A stretch of 64,000 bases of DNA from Catellatospora coxensis (lineage in GTDB: Bacteria > Actinomycetota > Actinomycetes > Mycobacteriales > Micromonosporaceae): assembly GCF_016862635.1 (NCBI RefSeq), contig NZ_BONI01000005.1, positions 62,001 to 126,000 on the forward strand, in the 5' to 3' direction. Positions 42,111 to 52,100 of this stretch are shown piece after piece (position 1 is the first letter of the stretch; every line of letters starts with the position of its first letter). Position numbers and translations under genes: made by a program. The notes under the pieces are model-generated. The model was not told where the DNA came from. It saw nothing but the letters and a program-made list of their open reading frames with translations, and made no database searches.

Positions 42111-43328
42111 ATGACTCGTCTGCCCCGGCTGGCCCTGGCCGGCCTTACCGTGTTGACCCTCGGGGTCGCCCTGCCCACCGGCGGTTCCGCCGCCCCGGCC
42201 GAGGCGGAGCGGACCGGCGACTTCGGCCAGGCCGTGCTGACCGGCTTCGCGAAGCTGCCCGCGCTGACGTTCGTGCCCGCCAGCGACCCGTCCGGCTCGC
42301 TGCTCGGCACCGCGCCGGTCAACGGCGTCACGCCGCCGTTCGCCGACCAGCCCGTACAGGGTTTCAGCGGGATCGCCCGCAACCGCGACGGCAGCTACGA
42401 CGTGCTGTCGGACAACGGCTACGGCAACATCAACAACAGTGGCGACTTCGTCCTGCGCATCCAGCGCATCGTGCCCGACTTCGCCGCCAAGCAGGTCGAC
42501 GTCGTCGGCGGGATCAACCTCACCGACCCGGCCGGGTTCGTGTCGTGGCCGCTGACCCGGGCCGACCGGGTGCTGACCGGGGCCGACTTCGACGTCGAGT
42601 CGATCGTCAAGGCCGAGGACGGCAGCTACTGGATCGGCGACGAGTTCGGGCCGTACCTGCTGCACTTCGACCGGGCCGGGCGGCTGCTGGCCGCGCCGGT
42701 GCCGCTGCCGGGCGTCAACGCGCCGGAGAGCGCGGCGCGGCTGGGTGTGACCGCGAACCTGGGCAGCAGCAAGGGTTTCGAGGGCATGGCCACCTCCGTC
42801 GACGGCCGCTACCTGTACCCGCTGCTGGAGGGCACCGTCAGCGGTGACACCGCGGGCACGCTGCGGATCAACCAGTTCGACCGGGCCGCCGGGGCGTACA
42901 CGGCCAGGCGCTGGACGTACCGGCTGGACTCGCCGTCGAACGCGATCGGCGACTTCATCGCGGTCGACAAGCAGCGTTTCCTGGTCATCGAGCGCGACAA
43001 CAACCAGGGCGACGCGGCCGCGTTCAAGAAGATCTACGTGATCGACCTGGCCGACCGCGACCGGGACGGCCTGGTCGACAAGACGCTGGTCGCGGACCTG
43101 CTGAACATCGCCGACCCGAAGCACCTGGGCGGCGGCGCCGGCACGTTCCGGTTCCCGTTCCAGACGATCGAGGACGTGCTGATCCTCGACAACCGCACCC
43201 TGGCCGTCCTGAACGACAACAACTTCCCGTTCTCCTCCGGCCGCACCACGGGCCGCCCCGACGACAACGAGTTCATCACCATCCGCCTCGACCGCTCCCT
43301 GCACGCCGACCACCGCGTACTCGGCTGA
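42111..43328 (+). CDS. Secreted phytase-like esterase (Phytase-like domain)
   Basis: The 405-residue exported protein has a Sec signal (about 1-28, 'LALAGLTVLTLGVALPTGGSAA') and then a propeller recognised as the 'esterase-like activity of phytase' domain (PF13449). Key features are 'VQGFSGIARNRDGSYDVLSDNGYGN', 'FDVESIVKAEDGSYWIGDEFGPYLLHFD', 'GFEGMATSVDGRYLYPLLEG' and 'NFPFSSGRTTGRPDDNEFI'. An AGGAGGA ribosome site precedes ATG 42111. Family members hydrolyse phosphate or ester bonds, so it could scavenge phosphate outside the cell. Confidence 0.85.
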   Translation: MTRLPRLALAGLTVLTLGVALPTGGSAAPAEAERTGDFGQAVLTGFAKLPALTFVPASDPSGSLLGTAPVNGVTPPFADQPVQGFSGIARNRDGSYDVLSDNGYGNINNSGDFVLRIQRIVPDFAAKQVDVVGGINLTDPAGFVSWPLTRADRVLTGADFDVESIVKAEDGSYWIGDEFGPYLLHFDRAGRLLAAPVPLPGVNAPESAARLGVTANLGSSKGFEGMATSVDGRYLYPLLEGTVSGDTAGTLRINQFDRAAGAYTARRWTYRLDSPSNAIGDFIAVDKQRFLVIERDNNQGDAAAFKKIYVIDLADRDRDGLVDKTLVADLLNIADPKHLGGGAGTFRFPFQTIEDVLILDNRTLAVLNDNNFPFSSGRTTGRPDDNEFITIRLDRSLHADHRVLG

Positions 43329-43372
43329 CGGCATCCGGTGGGTCCCGCCGCCGCGGTCCCGCCCAGCCCCCT

Positions 43373-43422
43373 GGATCTAGATGATTTGTTGTCGCTGGGA
43401 CGACAACAAATCATCTAGATCC
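43373..43422. repeat. Perfect 22-bp inverted repeat, hairpin A
   Basis: GGATCTAGATGATTTGTTGTCG (43373-43394) is followed by a six-base loop and its exact complement (43401-43422). It lies between the convergent phytase-like and AbiEi/DUF559 genes and closely matches hairpin B on the other side of the latter gene. It can end transcription, but its near-copy suggests a repeat-element role as well. Confidence 0.8.
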
Positions 43423-43428
43423 GGAATC

Positions 43429-44361
43429 TCATCGGGGTTCGGGCCAGCCGGCGGCGGTCAGGGCGGCGCGGAGTGCGGCGGCGACCTCGTCCGGTCTGTT
43501 GCGCACCTGGTGCGCGGTGAAGCGCAGGATGCGGTCGCCGCTGGTCCAGATGTCGTTCTGCCGCCGCATGTCCGCCTCCCAGTGCCCGGCCTCCAGGTGA
43601 TGCCCGCCGTCGACCTCGACATGCAGCCGGTACGCCCGCCAGTACGCATCCCGGTAGCGCACCCGCCCGCTCGCGTCGACCCGCCGATCCTGCAGGTCGG
43701 GTGCGGGCAGCCGATACCTCCGGCACAGCCGCACGAAGTCGATCTCAGCGAGACTGCCCGCACCGCCTGCGGCGTCACGCACGGTCGCGAGGATCAGCTC
43801 GCGACGCGGGGCCCGCGACAGCCTCCCGAGCACCTCCAGCAGCTCGCCGGGCGTCACCAGACGCTGCTGGCAGGCAGCCGCGATCACCTGCTGAGCCTGG
43901 TCAGCGAACCGAGCCCACGACGCAGCGTCCACCACCGACCGAGCCATGCTCGTGCGCGCCGGCCGGGCGAGCTGGCAGTCCCGCTCCGGCAGGTGGCTCG
44001 TGCGGCGCACCTTCACCGCGGGCAGCTCCGGCGGCAACCGCCGAAACAGATCGGTCCGATGCCCGCCGGTAGGCACCAGCACGTCAACGCGCCCATCGCG
44101 AAAGCTGCCACGCAGACCGCCCGCCCGCGCGGCGGCGAGGCCGGCCAGCCGCGCACCCGGCCCCGCAGCCAGCACGGCGATCCAGCGCTGCTGATCGACG
44201 CTCAACGGGCCGTCGCCCACCACCAGCACGCCCCGGCACACCTGCCGCCAGCGCCCGGTGCGTACCCGATGACGCACCTTCGCCGGCGTCAGCATCCCAA
44301 CGGCCTGCGCCCAGGTCACCACGTTGCTCTGCGCGAACAACACCCACTCCAACTCCTCCAC
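43429..44361 (-). CDS. AbiEi-like/DUF559 (Vsr-like nuclease fold) protein
   Basis: This 310-residue protein has an N-terminal AbiEi-antitoxin-like winged-helix region ('WAQAVGMLTPAKVRHRVRTGRWRQVCRGVLVVG') and a C-terminal DUF559/Vsr-like nuclease-fold domain: 'RYRDAYWRAYRLHVEVDGGHHLEAGHWEADMRRQND' and 'ILRFTAHQVRNRPDEVA'. The glutamate, Asp and Arg/Asn positions fit a PD-(D/E)XK core. Similar proteins are abundant in actinomycetes, with unknown role (DNA repair, toxin-antitoxin or mobile element). It starts with GTG 44361. Both its ends abut long, related hairpins (43373-43422 and 44375-44430), which suggests a self-contained cassette. Confidence 0.7.
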   Translation of the reverse strand: MEELEWVLFAQSNVVTWAQAVGMLTPAKVRHRVRTGRWRQVCRGVLVVGDGPLSVDQQRWIAVLAAGPGARLAGLAAARAGGLRGSFRDGRVDVLVPTGGHRTDLFRRLPPELPAVKVRRTSHLPERDCQLARPARTSMARSVVDAASWARFADQAQQVIAAACQQRLVTPGELLEVLGRLSRAPRRELILATVRDAAGGAGSLAEIDFVRLCRRYRLPAPDLQDRRVDASGRVRYRDAYWRAYRLHVEVDGGHHLEAGHWEADMRRQNDIWTSGDRILRFTAHQVRNRPDEVAAALRAALTAAGWPEPR

Positions 44362-44374
44362 GCAGGCAGCCTGA

Positions 44375-44430
44375 CCTGGATCTAGACGACTTGTGGTCGT
44401 CAGGGCGACAACAAACCATCTAGATCCAGG
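44375..44430. repeat. Long inverted repeat, hairpin B, related to hairpin A
   Basis: The 25-base arms (44375-44399 and 44406-44430) pair at 21 positions around a six-base loop. The sequence CTGGATCTAGA...TTGTGGTCG / CGACAACAAACCATCTAGATCCAG closely resembles hairpin A. It sits upstream of the AbiEi/DUF559 gene's start and upstream of the divergent DUF4259 gene, so it is not a simple terminator here. Confidence 0.8.
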
Positions 44431-44512
44431 ACTGGGGTGCGAACGCGCACCGCGGAGGGTTGTCCGTCCGCCTGGGTAGGCTGCCGGCGAGTGCGGCCGA
44501 GGGAGGGTACAT

Positions 44513-44887
44513 ATGGGGACCTGGGGCAGTGGGAACTTCGACGGGGACACCGCCGCGGATCATCTGTCGATGCTGACCGAGCGGCTCATCAGCGAGGTCG
44601 CCGAGGCGATGTCCGGCGATCCGGTCGAGATCGAGCCCGACGAGTACTGGGGCGTCGCGGTGCCGTGCAACCTCGAACTGCTCCACCTCATCGCCCAGCA
44701 GGGCTGGGTCGGCGCCGAGCTGCCCGAACCCGAGGTCATCGACGGATGGAAGACCCGGTTCCTCACCGTCTGGGACGAGTCCATCGACGGGCTGGAGCCC
44801 GTGCCCGGCTTCAAGGAGCAGCGGCGGGCCGTCCTGGAGCGGACCTTCGATCAACTGTCCGAGCAGGCCGTACGCAAAAACGCCTAG
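44513..44887 (+). CDS. DUF4259 protein
   Basis: The 124-residue protein begins MGTWGSGNFDGDTAADHL, the hallmark of the DUF4259 family. It is acidic and helical in the middle ('MLTERLISEVAEAM') and ends 'TFDQLSEQAVRKNA'. Its function is unknown; members are widely found next to immunity or housekeeping genes. AGGGAGGG lies seven bases before the ATG. The stop overlaps that of the convergent oxidoreductase by three bases (CTAG). Confidence 0.85.
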   Translation: MGTWGSGNFDGDTAADHLSMLTERLISEVAEAMSGDPVEIEPDEYWGVAVPCNLELLHLIAQQGWVGAELPEPEVIDGWKTRFLTVWDESIDGLEPVPGFKEQRRAVLERTFDQLSEQAVRKNA

Positions 44888-45834
44888 TCGGCGACGTGGA
44901 TGACGATCTTGCCGCGGCGGCGGCCGTGCTCCAGGGCCTCGTAGCCTGAGCGGGTCTCGGCCAGAGGCAGCACGCGGTCCAGCACCGCCCGCACCTTGCC
45001 GGCGTCGACGAGTTCCGCGATCGCTCGCAGGGCCTCCCGGTCGGGCTTGACGATGAAGTACGTCGCGCGCACGCCGTGGCGTTCGGCCTCCTGCTGCTCG
45101 GGCGGGGCCGCGATCGCGACGAGGATGCCGCCGGGTCTCAGGACCGGCCACGCCTGGGCCTGCGCGGCCGCTCCGGCGACGTCGACGACGACGTCCACAT
45201 CCCGGACGTGGTCGGCGAGGTTCGGCTGCTTGTAGTCGATGGCCTGCTCCGCGCCCAGCCCTTCGACGAATTCCAGGTCGCCTGCCGCCGCGGTGGCGCT
45301 CACCCGGGCCCCGAGCGCGGACGCGAGCTGCACCACGTACATGCCCACGCCGCCCCCGCCGCCCAGCACCAGCACGTGCTGGCCCGGCTGCACCGCGGCG
45401 TGCTCGCGCAGCGCCTCCCAGGCGCTCAGGGCCGCGAGCGGCAGCGCAGCCGTGTGGTCGTGGTCGAGGGTGTCGGGTTTGGCGGCCACGACGTCGGCGG
45501 GCAGGACGACGTACTCGGCGGCAGCGCCGTTCAGGGTGAACGGGATCAGTCCGTAAACGGCCTCGCCCACGGCCGGGCTGTCGACGTCCGCACCGGTCGC
45601 CGCGACGACGCCGGAGAACTCGTGTGACGGGGTCACCGGGGTGCGCTCGGGGCCTGAGCCGTCTGGAGTGTATGTCCAGGTCTCCGGCCAGGTGAGCTCC
45701 TGCGGGGTCATGGATGCGGCCTTGACGGCCACCAGCACCTCGCCCGGCCCCGGTGCGGGCCGTGGCGCCTGCTCGTAGACGAGCTGGTCCGGGCCGCCCC
45801 TGGCGTGCGCCCGCACGGCAAACATCGTGGTCAT
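44884..45834 (-). CDS. NADP-dependent zinc-free MDR oxidoreductase (quinone reductase-like)
   Basis: The 316-residue enzyme is a medium-chain dehydrogenase without zinc ligands: 'MFAVRAHARGGPDQLVYEQAP', 'PGEVLVAVKAASMTPQELTW', 'VTPSHEFSGVVAATG', cofactor loop 'VLGGGGGVGMYVVQLASALG', 'DVDVVVDVAG', and a C-terminal 'SGYEALEHGRRRGKIVIHV'. This is the QOR/AdhP-like zeta-crystallin group, which reduces quinones or enones with NADPH. It begins 282 bases before the MFS gene of the biosynthetic cluster, on the opposite strand; membership in the cluster is not shown. Confidence 0.85.
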   Translation of the reverse strand: MTTMFAVRAHARGGPDQLVYEQAPRPAPGPGEVLVAVKAASMTPQELTWPETWTYTPDGSGPERTPVTPSHEFSGVVAATGADVDSPAVGEAVYGLIPFTLNGAAAEYVVLPADVVAAKPDTLDHDHTAALPLAALSAWEALREHAAVQPGQHVLVLGGGGGVGMYVVQLASALGARVSATAAAGDLEFVEGLGAEQAIDYKQPNLADHVRDVDVVVDVAGAAAQAQAWPVLRPGGILVAIAAPPEQQEAERHGVRATYFIVKPDREALRAIAELVDAGKVRAVLDRVLPLAETRSGYEALEHGRRRGKIVIHVAD

Positions 45835-46116
45835 CCGCCCGCCGCTCCCCTCAGATCGTCGGCGCCCGGCCCGCCGGCGCGGACGCGTTCAGGATGAAAC
45901 CGCAGCTGAACATCCCCATTATCGGGTGAAGAGGCGGCTGATCACCGGGGTTCGCGCGCACGGAAACCGCCCTCGCGGTGCGGAAACAGGACAGCGCTAC
46001 GCGTCGGCGGATCGCAGCGACGTGGCTCTATGCTGTGCTTCCCGCCGGACTGCGACCGGTGGCGAAGCAGCCGTGGAGGGACTGTGAGCGAGCCGGTGCG
46101 GGCGGCCTGATCCGGA

Positions 46117-47676
46117 GTGGACACGCCATCGAAGCGCCACCGGGCGGACCTGGTCAGGCTCATCGCCGCGGAGGCCATCTCCAACATCGGCACCCGGATG
46201 ACCTTCTTCGCGGTGCCGTGGCTGGTGCTCGTCTCCAGCGGCGACCCGGTCAAGGTCGGCCTGGTCGCCGGGGCCGAGACGCTGACGTACGTGGTCAGCG
46301 GGGTGCTCGCCGCGCCGCTGCAGGACCGGGTCGGGGCGCGGCGCACGTCGCTGTGGTCGGATGTGGGCAGTGTCGCGGTGATGGCCGCGATCGCCGTGGT
46401 CGGCCCGCACGGTTTCGGGCTGCTGCTGGCGCTGGTCGCGGTGCTCGGGGTGCTGCGCGCGCAGGGCGACCGGGCCAAGGCGACGATGGTGGTGCCGCTG
46501 ATGGGCGCGGCGGGCGGCGACTACGCCCGGGTCGCCGCGGTGCGCGAGGGCGTGCTGCGCACCTCGACGCTGGCCGGGTCGTCGCTGGCGGGCATCGCCG
46601 TGGTGGTGTTCGGGCCGATCGGCGGGATCTGGATCGACGCGGCCTCGTACGCGGTCGCGGTGGCGCTGATGGTCCCGGTGCGGGCCGCGGTGACGGCCGC
46701 CGCCGACGCGAAACAGGCCGTGCCCTACTTCACGGCGCTGCGGGAGGGGTTCACCTGGTTCCGGCGCAACCGGCTGATGCGCGCCGTGACCGGGATGCTG
46801 TTCTTCACCAACCTGTTCAACCAGGCCAGCGCCGTGGTGTTCGTGCCGCTGTGGGTGTTCGAGACGATGGACGACCCGGCGGCGCTGGGCGCGGTCGCCA
46901 CCGCGTACGCGCTGGGGCTCATCGCCGGGAACGTGCTTGTCGCGTGGGTGGCGCCGATCATGCCGCGCTACCCGATGCTGGTGGCCGGGTATCTGATCGG
47001 CGGGGTGCCTCGGTTCATCGTGCTGGCGCTGACCGACGACCTGCTCGTGATCGTGGCGGTGACGCTGGTCGGCGGGATCTTCATGTCGTCGCTGAACCCG
47101 ACGGTCAGTGCGATGATCTACCAGCGGACGCCGAAGGAGATGCTGTCGCGGATGGGCGGCATCATCACGGCGGTGGCGTTCGGCGGCGCGCCGCTGGGCG
47201 GCCTGCTCGCCGGATACCTGGTGCAGTTTCTCGGGCTGAGCAACGCGATCCTGGTCGCGACCGGCCTGTACTTCGCGGTGACGCTGACGCCGGTGATCGG
47301 GCATCGGCTGTGGCGCGAACTCGACGACACCGCGCCTCCGCCGCCCAAGCCCGGCGACGGCAAGCCGCTGCCCGCGCTGTACGGGCTGGCCGGCGCGGCC
47401 AGCGGGCCCCGGGTCAGCCTGCGGTACGCGGAGGGCCGGTGGACGGTGCGGGCCCGGCACGGGCTGCGCAGGCTGGTGTCCGAGCGGCCTGTGCAGCCCA
47501 AGAACGCGGTCGCGGCGCTGGCGTGGCTGGAGGCCGAGCCGGTGCAGGCGGCGGTGCGGGCCGCGATCGACCACGACCGTGCGCTGGCCGAGGACCGGAC
47601 CCGTGCGGTACGCGCCCAGGCCGCCATCCTGGACCGGCACCTGACCGAGCTGAACCGGGCCCTGGACCGCGGTTAG
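46117..47676 (+). CDS. MFS exporter with C-terminal soluble extension (cluster boundary)
   Basis: The 519-residue protein has about 12 helices in residues 10-405, beginning 'LVRLIAAEAISNIGTRMTFFAVPW', with the MFS loop 'APLQDRVGARRTSLWSDVGS'. The last ~105 residues are soluble and charged, starting 'DDTAPPPPKPGDGKPL', with 'PVQPKNAVAALAWLEAEPVQ', an unusual extension. GTG 46117 follows GGAG. Just before it is an eight-codon frame (GTG 46084 to TGA 46108-46110) with a better ribosome site (GGAGGGACT). It is probably the exporter of the product of the adjacent NRPS/PKS cluster. Confidence 0.85.
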   Translation: MDTPSKRHRADLVRLIAAEAISNIGTRMTFFAVPWLVLVSSGDPVKVGLVAGAETLTYVVSGVLAAPLQDRVGARRTSLWSDVGSVAVMAAIAVVGPHGFGLLLALVAVLGVLRAQGDRAKATMVVPLMGAAGGDYARVAAVREGVLRTSTLAGSSLAGIAVVVFGPIGGIWIDAASYAVAVALMVPVRAAVTAAADAKQAVPYFTALREGFTWFRRNRLMRAVTGMLFFTNLFNQASAVVFVPLWVFETMDDPAALGAVATAYALGLIAGNVLVAWVAPIMPRYPMLVAGYLIGGVPRFIVLALTDDLLVIVAVTLVGGIFMSSLNPTVSAMIYQRTPKEMLSRMGGIITAVAFGGAPLGGLLAGYLVQFLGLSNAILVATGLYFAVTLTPVIGHRLWRELDDTAPPPPKPGDGKPLPALYGLAGAASGPRVSLRYAEGRWTVRARHGLRRLVSERPVQPKNAVAALAWLEAEPVQAAVRAAIDHDRALAEDRTRAVRAQAAILDRHLTELNRALDRG

Positions 47677-47719
47677 GAACACGACGAACGGCTGGACACC
47701 GTCCGCACCCGACTCCAAG

Positions 47720-49102
47720 ATGTTCATCATGTTTGATGTGACAGCGGAGTCGCCCGTCAACGTCCGGCCGTCACATCTGGTGGAGCTGCCGCTGACGCCG
47801 TTGCAGGCCCGCTGGTGGCAGCTGTGCATGAGCCACCCCGGCGGCATGTCGCCGCTGGTGGACCTGGTGCACCGGTTCCGCGGCCCGCTGGACGCCGACG
47901 CGTGGGCGCGGGCCGTCGACGCGGTCGTGAACCGGCACGAGATCCTGCGCACCCTGTTCGCCGCCCGGCCGGACGGGCCGGTGCAGGTCGTCGGACCCGC
48001 GAACGGCATCGCGATGGAGGTGCTCGACCTGCGCGACCTCCCGGCCGAGCAGCGCGAGCAGCGGGCCCGCGAGCTGCTGAACGAGCGCCGTACGCTGTCG
48101 CTCGACCTGCAGACCGGGCCGCTGGTGCACACGTCGCTGCTGCGCCTGGCCGACGACGACCACCTGTGGCGGATGACGATCCACCACATCCTCGCCGACG
48201 GGGCCTCGCTCGGCGTCATCGACCGCGAGCTGGCCGTGCTCTACCCGGCGCTGGCCGCCGGAACTCCGCCCGACCTACCTGAGCTGCCCGTCCAGTACGG
48301 CGACTTCGCCTGGTCGCAGTCCGTCGCGGACACCGAGAAGGAGGACGAGGACCGGGAGTACTGGCGCGAGCAGCTGGCGGGGCTGGCGCCGCTGGAGCTG
48401 GTCGACGCGCTGCCACGCCCCGCGGCCAAGGGCGCGCCCGCGGCGCAGCTGGCCCGGACCGTGGACCCGGAGCTGGTCCGGCGGGTCGAGGAGCTGGGGC
48501 GGTCGGCGCGCTGCACCCGGTTCATGGTGCTGCTCGCGGCGCTGCACGTGCTGCTGTACCGGGCGAGCGGCCGGGACGACTTCGCGATCGGCATTCCGGT
48601 CGCCGGGGTGGGGCGCACCCGGCCGGAGCTGGCGCGGCTGGTGGGGCTGTTCAACAACGCGCTGGCGCTGCGCGGCGACCTGTCCGGCGATCCGGCGTTC
48701 CGGGAGCTGCTGGCGCGTACCCGGGAGACGGTGATCGACGCGCTGGACCACCAGGACCTGCCGTGGGGGCAGGTGGTCGCGGCGCTCGACGAGCCGTCGC
48801 ATCCGGGCCGGGCGCAGGGTTTCCAGGCGATGTTCCTGCACGAGGAGGTCGAGGTCGCCTCGCGGCTGGCCTTGCCGGGACTGTCCGTCGAGGACTTCCC
48901 GCTGGGCATCCCGAAGGTGCTGCACGACCTGATGGTGTACGCCCGGCCCGGCCCGCAGGGCCTGTCGACGACGTTCGTCTACGACACGGGGCTGCTGACG
49001 GAGCCGGTGGTGGCCGGGCTCGCCGACGGGTACGAGCGCGTACTGCGCGCCGTGGTCGACGAGCCCGACATCCGCCTGTCGGAGCTGGTCAAGCGGGCCT
49101 GA
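47720..49102 (+). CDS. Free-standing NRPS condensation domain
   Basis: The 460-residue protein is a single condensation domain. The catalytic HHxxxDG motif is intact (HHILADG, about 154-160), and other cores are visible: 'ELPLTPLQARWW', 'AVVNRHEILRTLF' and 'GRDDFAIGIPVAG'. No carrier or adenylation domain is attached, so it must act in trans on a carrier-bound acyl or aminoacyl chain, either joining or releasing it. It is 43 bases after the exporter gene and converges with the PKS gene with only three bases between stops. ATG 47720 or 47729 could be the start. Confidence 0.9.
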   Translation: MFIMFDVTAESPVNVRPSHLVELPLTPLQARWWQLCMSHPGGMSPLVDLVHRFRGPLDADAWARAVDAVVNRHEILRTLFAARPDGPVQVVGPANGIAMEVLDLRDLPAEQREQRARELLNERRTLSLDLQTGPLVHTSLLRLADDDHLWRMTIHHILADGASLGVIDRELAVLYPALAAGTPPDLPELPVQYGDFAWSQSVADTEKEDEDREYWREQLAGLAPLELVDALPRPAAKGAPAAQLARTVDPELVRRVEELGRSARCTRFMVLLAALHVLLYRASGRDDFAIGIPVAGVGRTRPELARLVGLFNNALALRGDLSGDPAFRELLARTRETVIDALDHQDLPWGQVVAALDEPSHPGRAQGFQAMFLHEEVEVASRLALPGLSVEDFPLGIPKVLHDLMVYARPGPQGLSTTFVYDTGLLTEPVVAGLADGYERVLRAVVDEPDIRLSELVKRA

Positions 49103-49105
49103 CGG

Positions 49106-52100
49106 TCACACCTTGGCCTTGGCGGCGGCCCGGCGCTGCTCGATGGTCCGGGCCATCGCGTCCAGCGTCGGCGCGTCGAAGATCAGCCGCATCGACAGCC
49201 GCACCCCGAACGACGCCCGCACCTGGGCCACGAGCTGCACCGCCGTCAGCGACGTACCGCCGATGGCGAAGAAGTCGTCGTCGGGCTGAATCCGCTCGAT
49301 GCCGAGCAGGGAGGTCCAGATCGGCGCGAGCGCGGCGGCCACCTCCGGCTCGGTCACGCCATCCGTGCCGGTCGGGGCCGTGCTCATTCCGGTCGAGGCC
49401 GTGACCGCGGGCGCTGCGTGGTCTGATCCCGTCGGGGTCACATCGGCGCGGGCCGTGCCGTCCCTGGTGATCAGCAGGCCTGCCGCCGGGGCGACCGCCT
49501 GGACCGGCGCCGGCGGGTCAGGGTCGATCCAGTGGCGGGTCCGCTCGTAGGGGTAGCCGGGCAGCGGCACCCGCCGGCCGGTGCCGCCGAAGGCCAGCGG
49601 CACCCCGTGCGCCCACAGCGTCGCCGCCGTGGTGTAGCAGGTCGTCGCCTCGTCAGCGGCGCGGGTTCCGGCCGGTTCGGTGGCGGCGGGCAGGCTGTGC
49701 AGCGGTGCGGGGCCGTCCTTGGGGGCCTGCATCTGAGCGAGCCCGGCGAGGCGGCGGCCGGGCCCGCACTCCAGGAACACGGTCGCGCCGCCGGCCAGCG
49801 CGGTGGCGACGGCCGGTCCGAACAGGACGGGTTCGCGTAGCAGCCCGGCCCAGTACGCCGGGTCGCGGGTCTGGTCTGCGGTGGCGGGCAGGCCGGTGCG
49901 GCAGGACAGGTAGGGGCTGTTCGGGGCGGCCGGGCGGGCGGCCGTGACGGCGGCGGTCAGCTCGGCGAGCATCGCGTCGGTGACGGCAGAGGGGGACGCG
50001 TGCACGGTGCGCAGCCGCCGGGTGGCGATCTTGCGGCCGGAGGGTTCGGTGAGCCGCTCCAGGAGCTCGGCCGGGCCGGTGACGACGCAGGTCGCGGGGC
50101 CGTCGACGGCGACGATCGACGCCTGCGGCGGGAGCAGCGCGGCGAGCCGGTCCGGGGCGGCCGACACGGTGAACGCGGTCTCGGCGGCTTCGCGGGCGAG
50201 CCGCCCGTGCAGGGCGACCAGGCGCAGCGCGTCGGCCAGGTCGAACACCCCGGCCAGCGTCGCGGCGACGTACTCGCCCACGCCGTGGCCGAGCATCGTG
50301 GCCGGGCGTACCCCCCAGGACTGCCAGAGCCGTGCCGTGGCGTAGCCGGCGGTGAACGAGCCGAGCAGCGGGTCGGCCGGCAGGTCACGGGCGTCGCGAC
50401 CGGACGCCGCGGCGCAGCTGTCGACGGCGGCGGCGAAGGCCGGCACGGTGTCGTACAGGCCGAGCCCGGCCGGTCCGGGGGCCTGGTCACCGAAGAGCAG
50501 GACCACGCGGGGGTTCGCCACGGCGGTGCCTGACAGGCGCTGCGGGCTGCGGAGCGCGGCGACCGCGCCGGTGCGGCCGGTGGCGACGACGGCGGCGCGG
50601 TACGGGTGCTCGGCCCGCCCGGCCCGCAGGGTGAACGCGACGTCGGCCAGGTCCAGGTCACCGGCCACGGCCAGGTGGTCGGCGAGCCGCGCCGCCGCGG
50701 CGTCTCGGGCCGCGGCCGACCGCGCCGAGACGGTGAGCACCTGCGGCCTGCCCGGCTCCAGCACGGCCGTGGCAGCAGGCCGGTCCGGAACCGCTCCGGA
50801 GGGCACGGCCCTGGGCTGCCCCGGTGCGGCGGGGTTCGGTTCGCGGGCCGGGCCCTGCTGGAGCACGACGTGGGCGTTGGTGCCGCCGACGCCGAAGGAG
50901 CTGACCGCGGCGCGGCGCGGTGTGCTTCCGGTCTCCCACGTGGCCAGGGCGGCGTTGACGTAGAACGGGCTCTGGTCCAGGTGCAGGGCCGGGTTGGCGG
51001 CCGTGTAGCCGAGGCTGGCCGGGATCCGGCCGTGGTGCAGGGCGAGCGCGGTCTTGATGAGACCGACGACGCCCGCGCCCTGGCTGAGGTGGCCGATGTT
51101 CGACTTCACCGAGCCCAGGGCGCACCACTGCCGGTCGGCGCGGCCTCGGCCGTACACGGAGGTCAGTGCCTCGACCTCGATGGCGTCGCCGAGCGGGCTG
51201 CCGGTCGCGGACGCTTCGACGTAGCTGACGGTGCGGGGGTCGACGCCCGCGGTGGCCAGGGCGTTGGCGACGGCGGCGGCCTGCCCGGCGACTCCGGAGG
51301 CGGTGAAGCCGACCTTGGCCGCGCCGTCGTTGTTGACGGCGTTGCCGAGCACGACGGCGTACACCTGGTCGCCGTCGTCGAGCGCGTCGGCGAGCCGTTT
51401 GAGCAGCACGGCTCCCCCGCCGCTGCCGGCCACGACCCCGGAGGCGGCCGCGTCGAACGGGCGGCAGTGCCCGTCGGCGGAGTCGGCCGCGCCCTCGCGG
51501 TGCAGGTAACCCCGGTCGGCGGGCAGTTCGATGCTGACGCCGCCGGCCAGGGCCATGTCGCACTCGCCCGCGCGCAGCGCCTCGGCGGCCATGTGCACGG
51601 CGACCAGCGAGGTGGAGCAGGCCGTGTAGACGCCGACGCTGGGGCCGCGCAGGTTCAGGTGGTACGACGCGAGGGTGGTGAACGTGTCGGCGTGGTTGCC
51701 GTTGCCGATCGTGGTGTGGTCGGTGACCGCCATGATCGCCCGGTTGGCGTGGATGTGCTGCCAGCGGTAGGTCTCCATGCCCCGTCCGCCGTAGACGCCG
51801 ATGTCGCCGGGGAAGCGGGCCGGGTCCCAGCCCGCGTGTTCCAGGGCGCTGTGGCACAGCTCCAGGAACAGCCGGTGCTGCGGGTCGGCCAGCGCCGCCT
51901 CGCGCGGGGTGAGGCCGAACAGGCCCGCGTCGAAGTCCTCGACGCCGTCGAGCAGGTAGCCGACCGGTACGAAATCGGGGTCGTCGAGCTGCTCGGCCGG
52001 GACCCCGGCGCGCAGCAGGTGCTCGCGGCTCAGCTCGGTGCGCGCGGACCTGCCGGCGACCAGGTTGTCCCAGAACCGGGCCAGGTCGGGTGCGCCGGGG

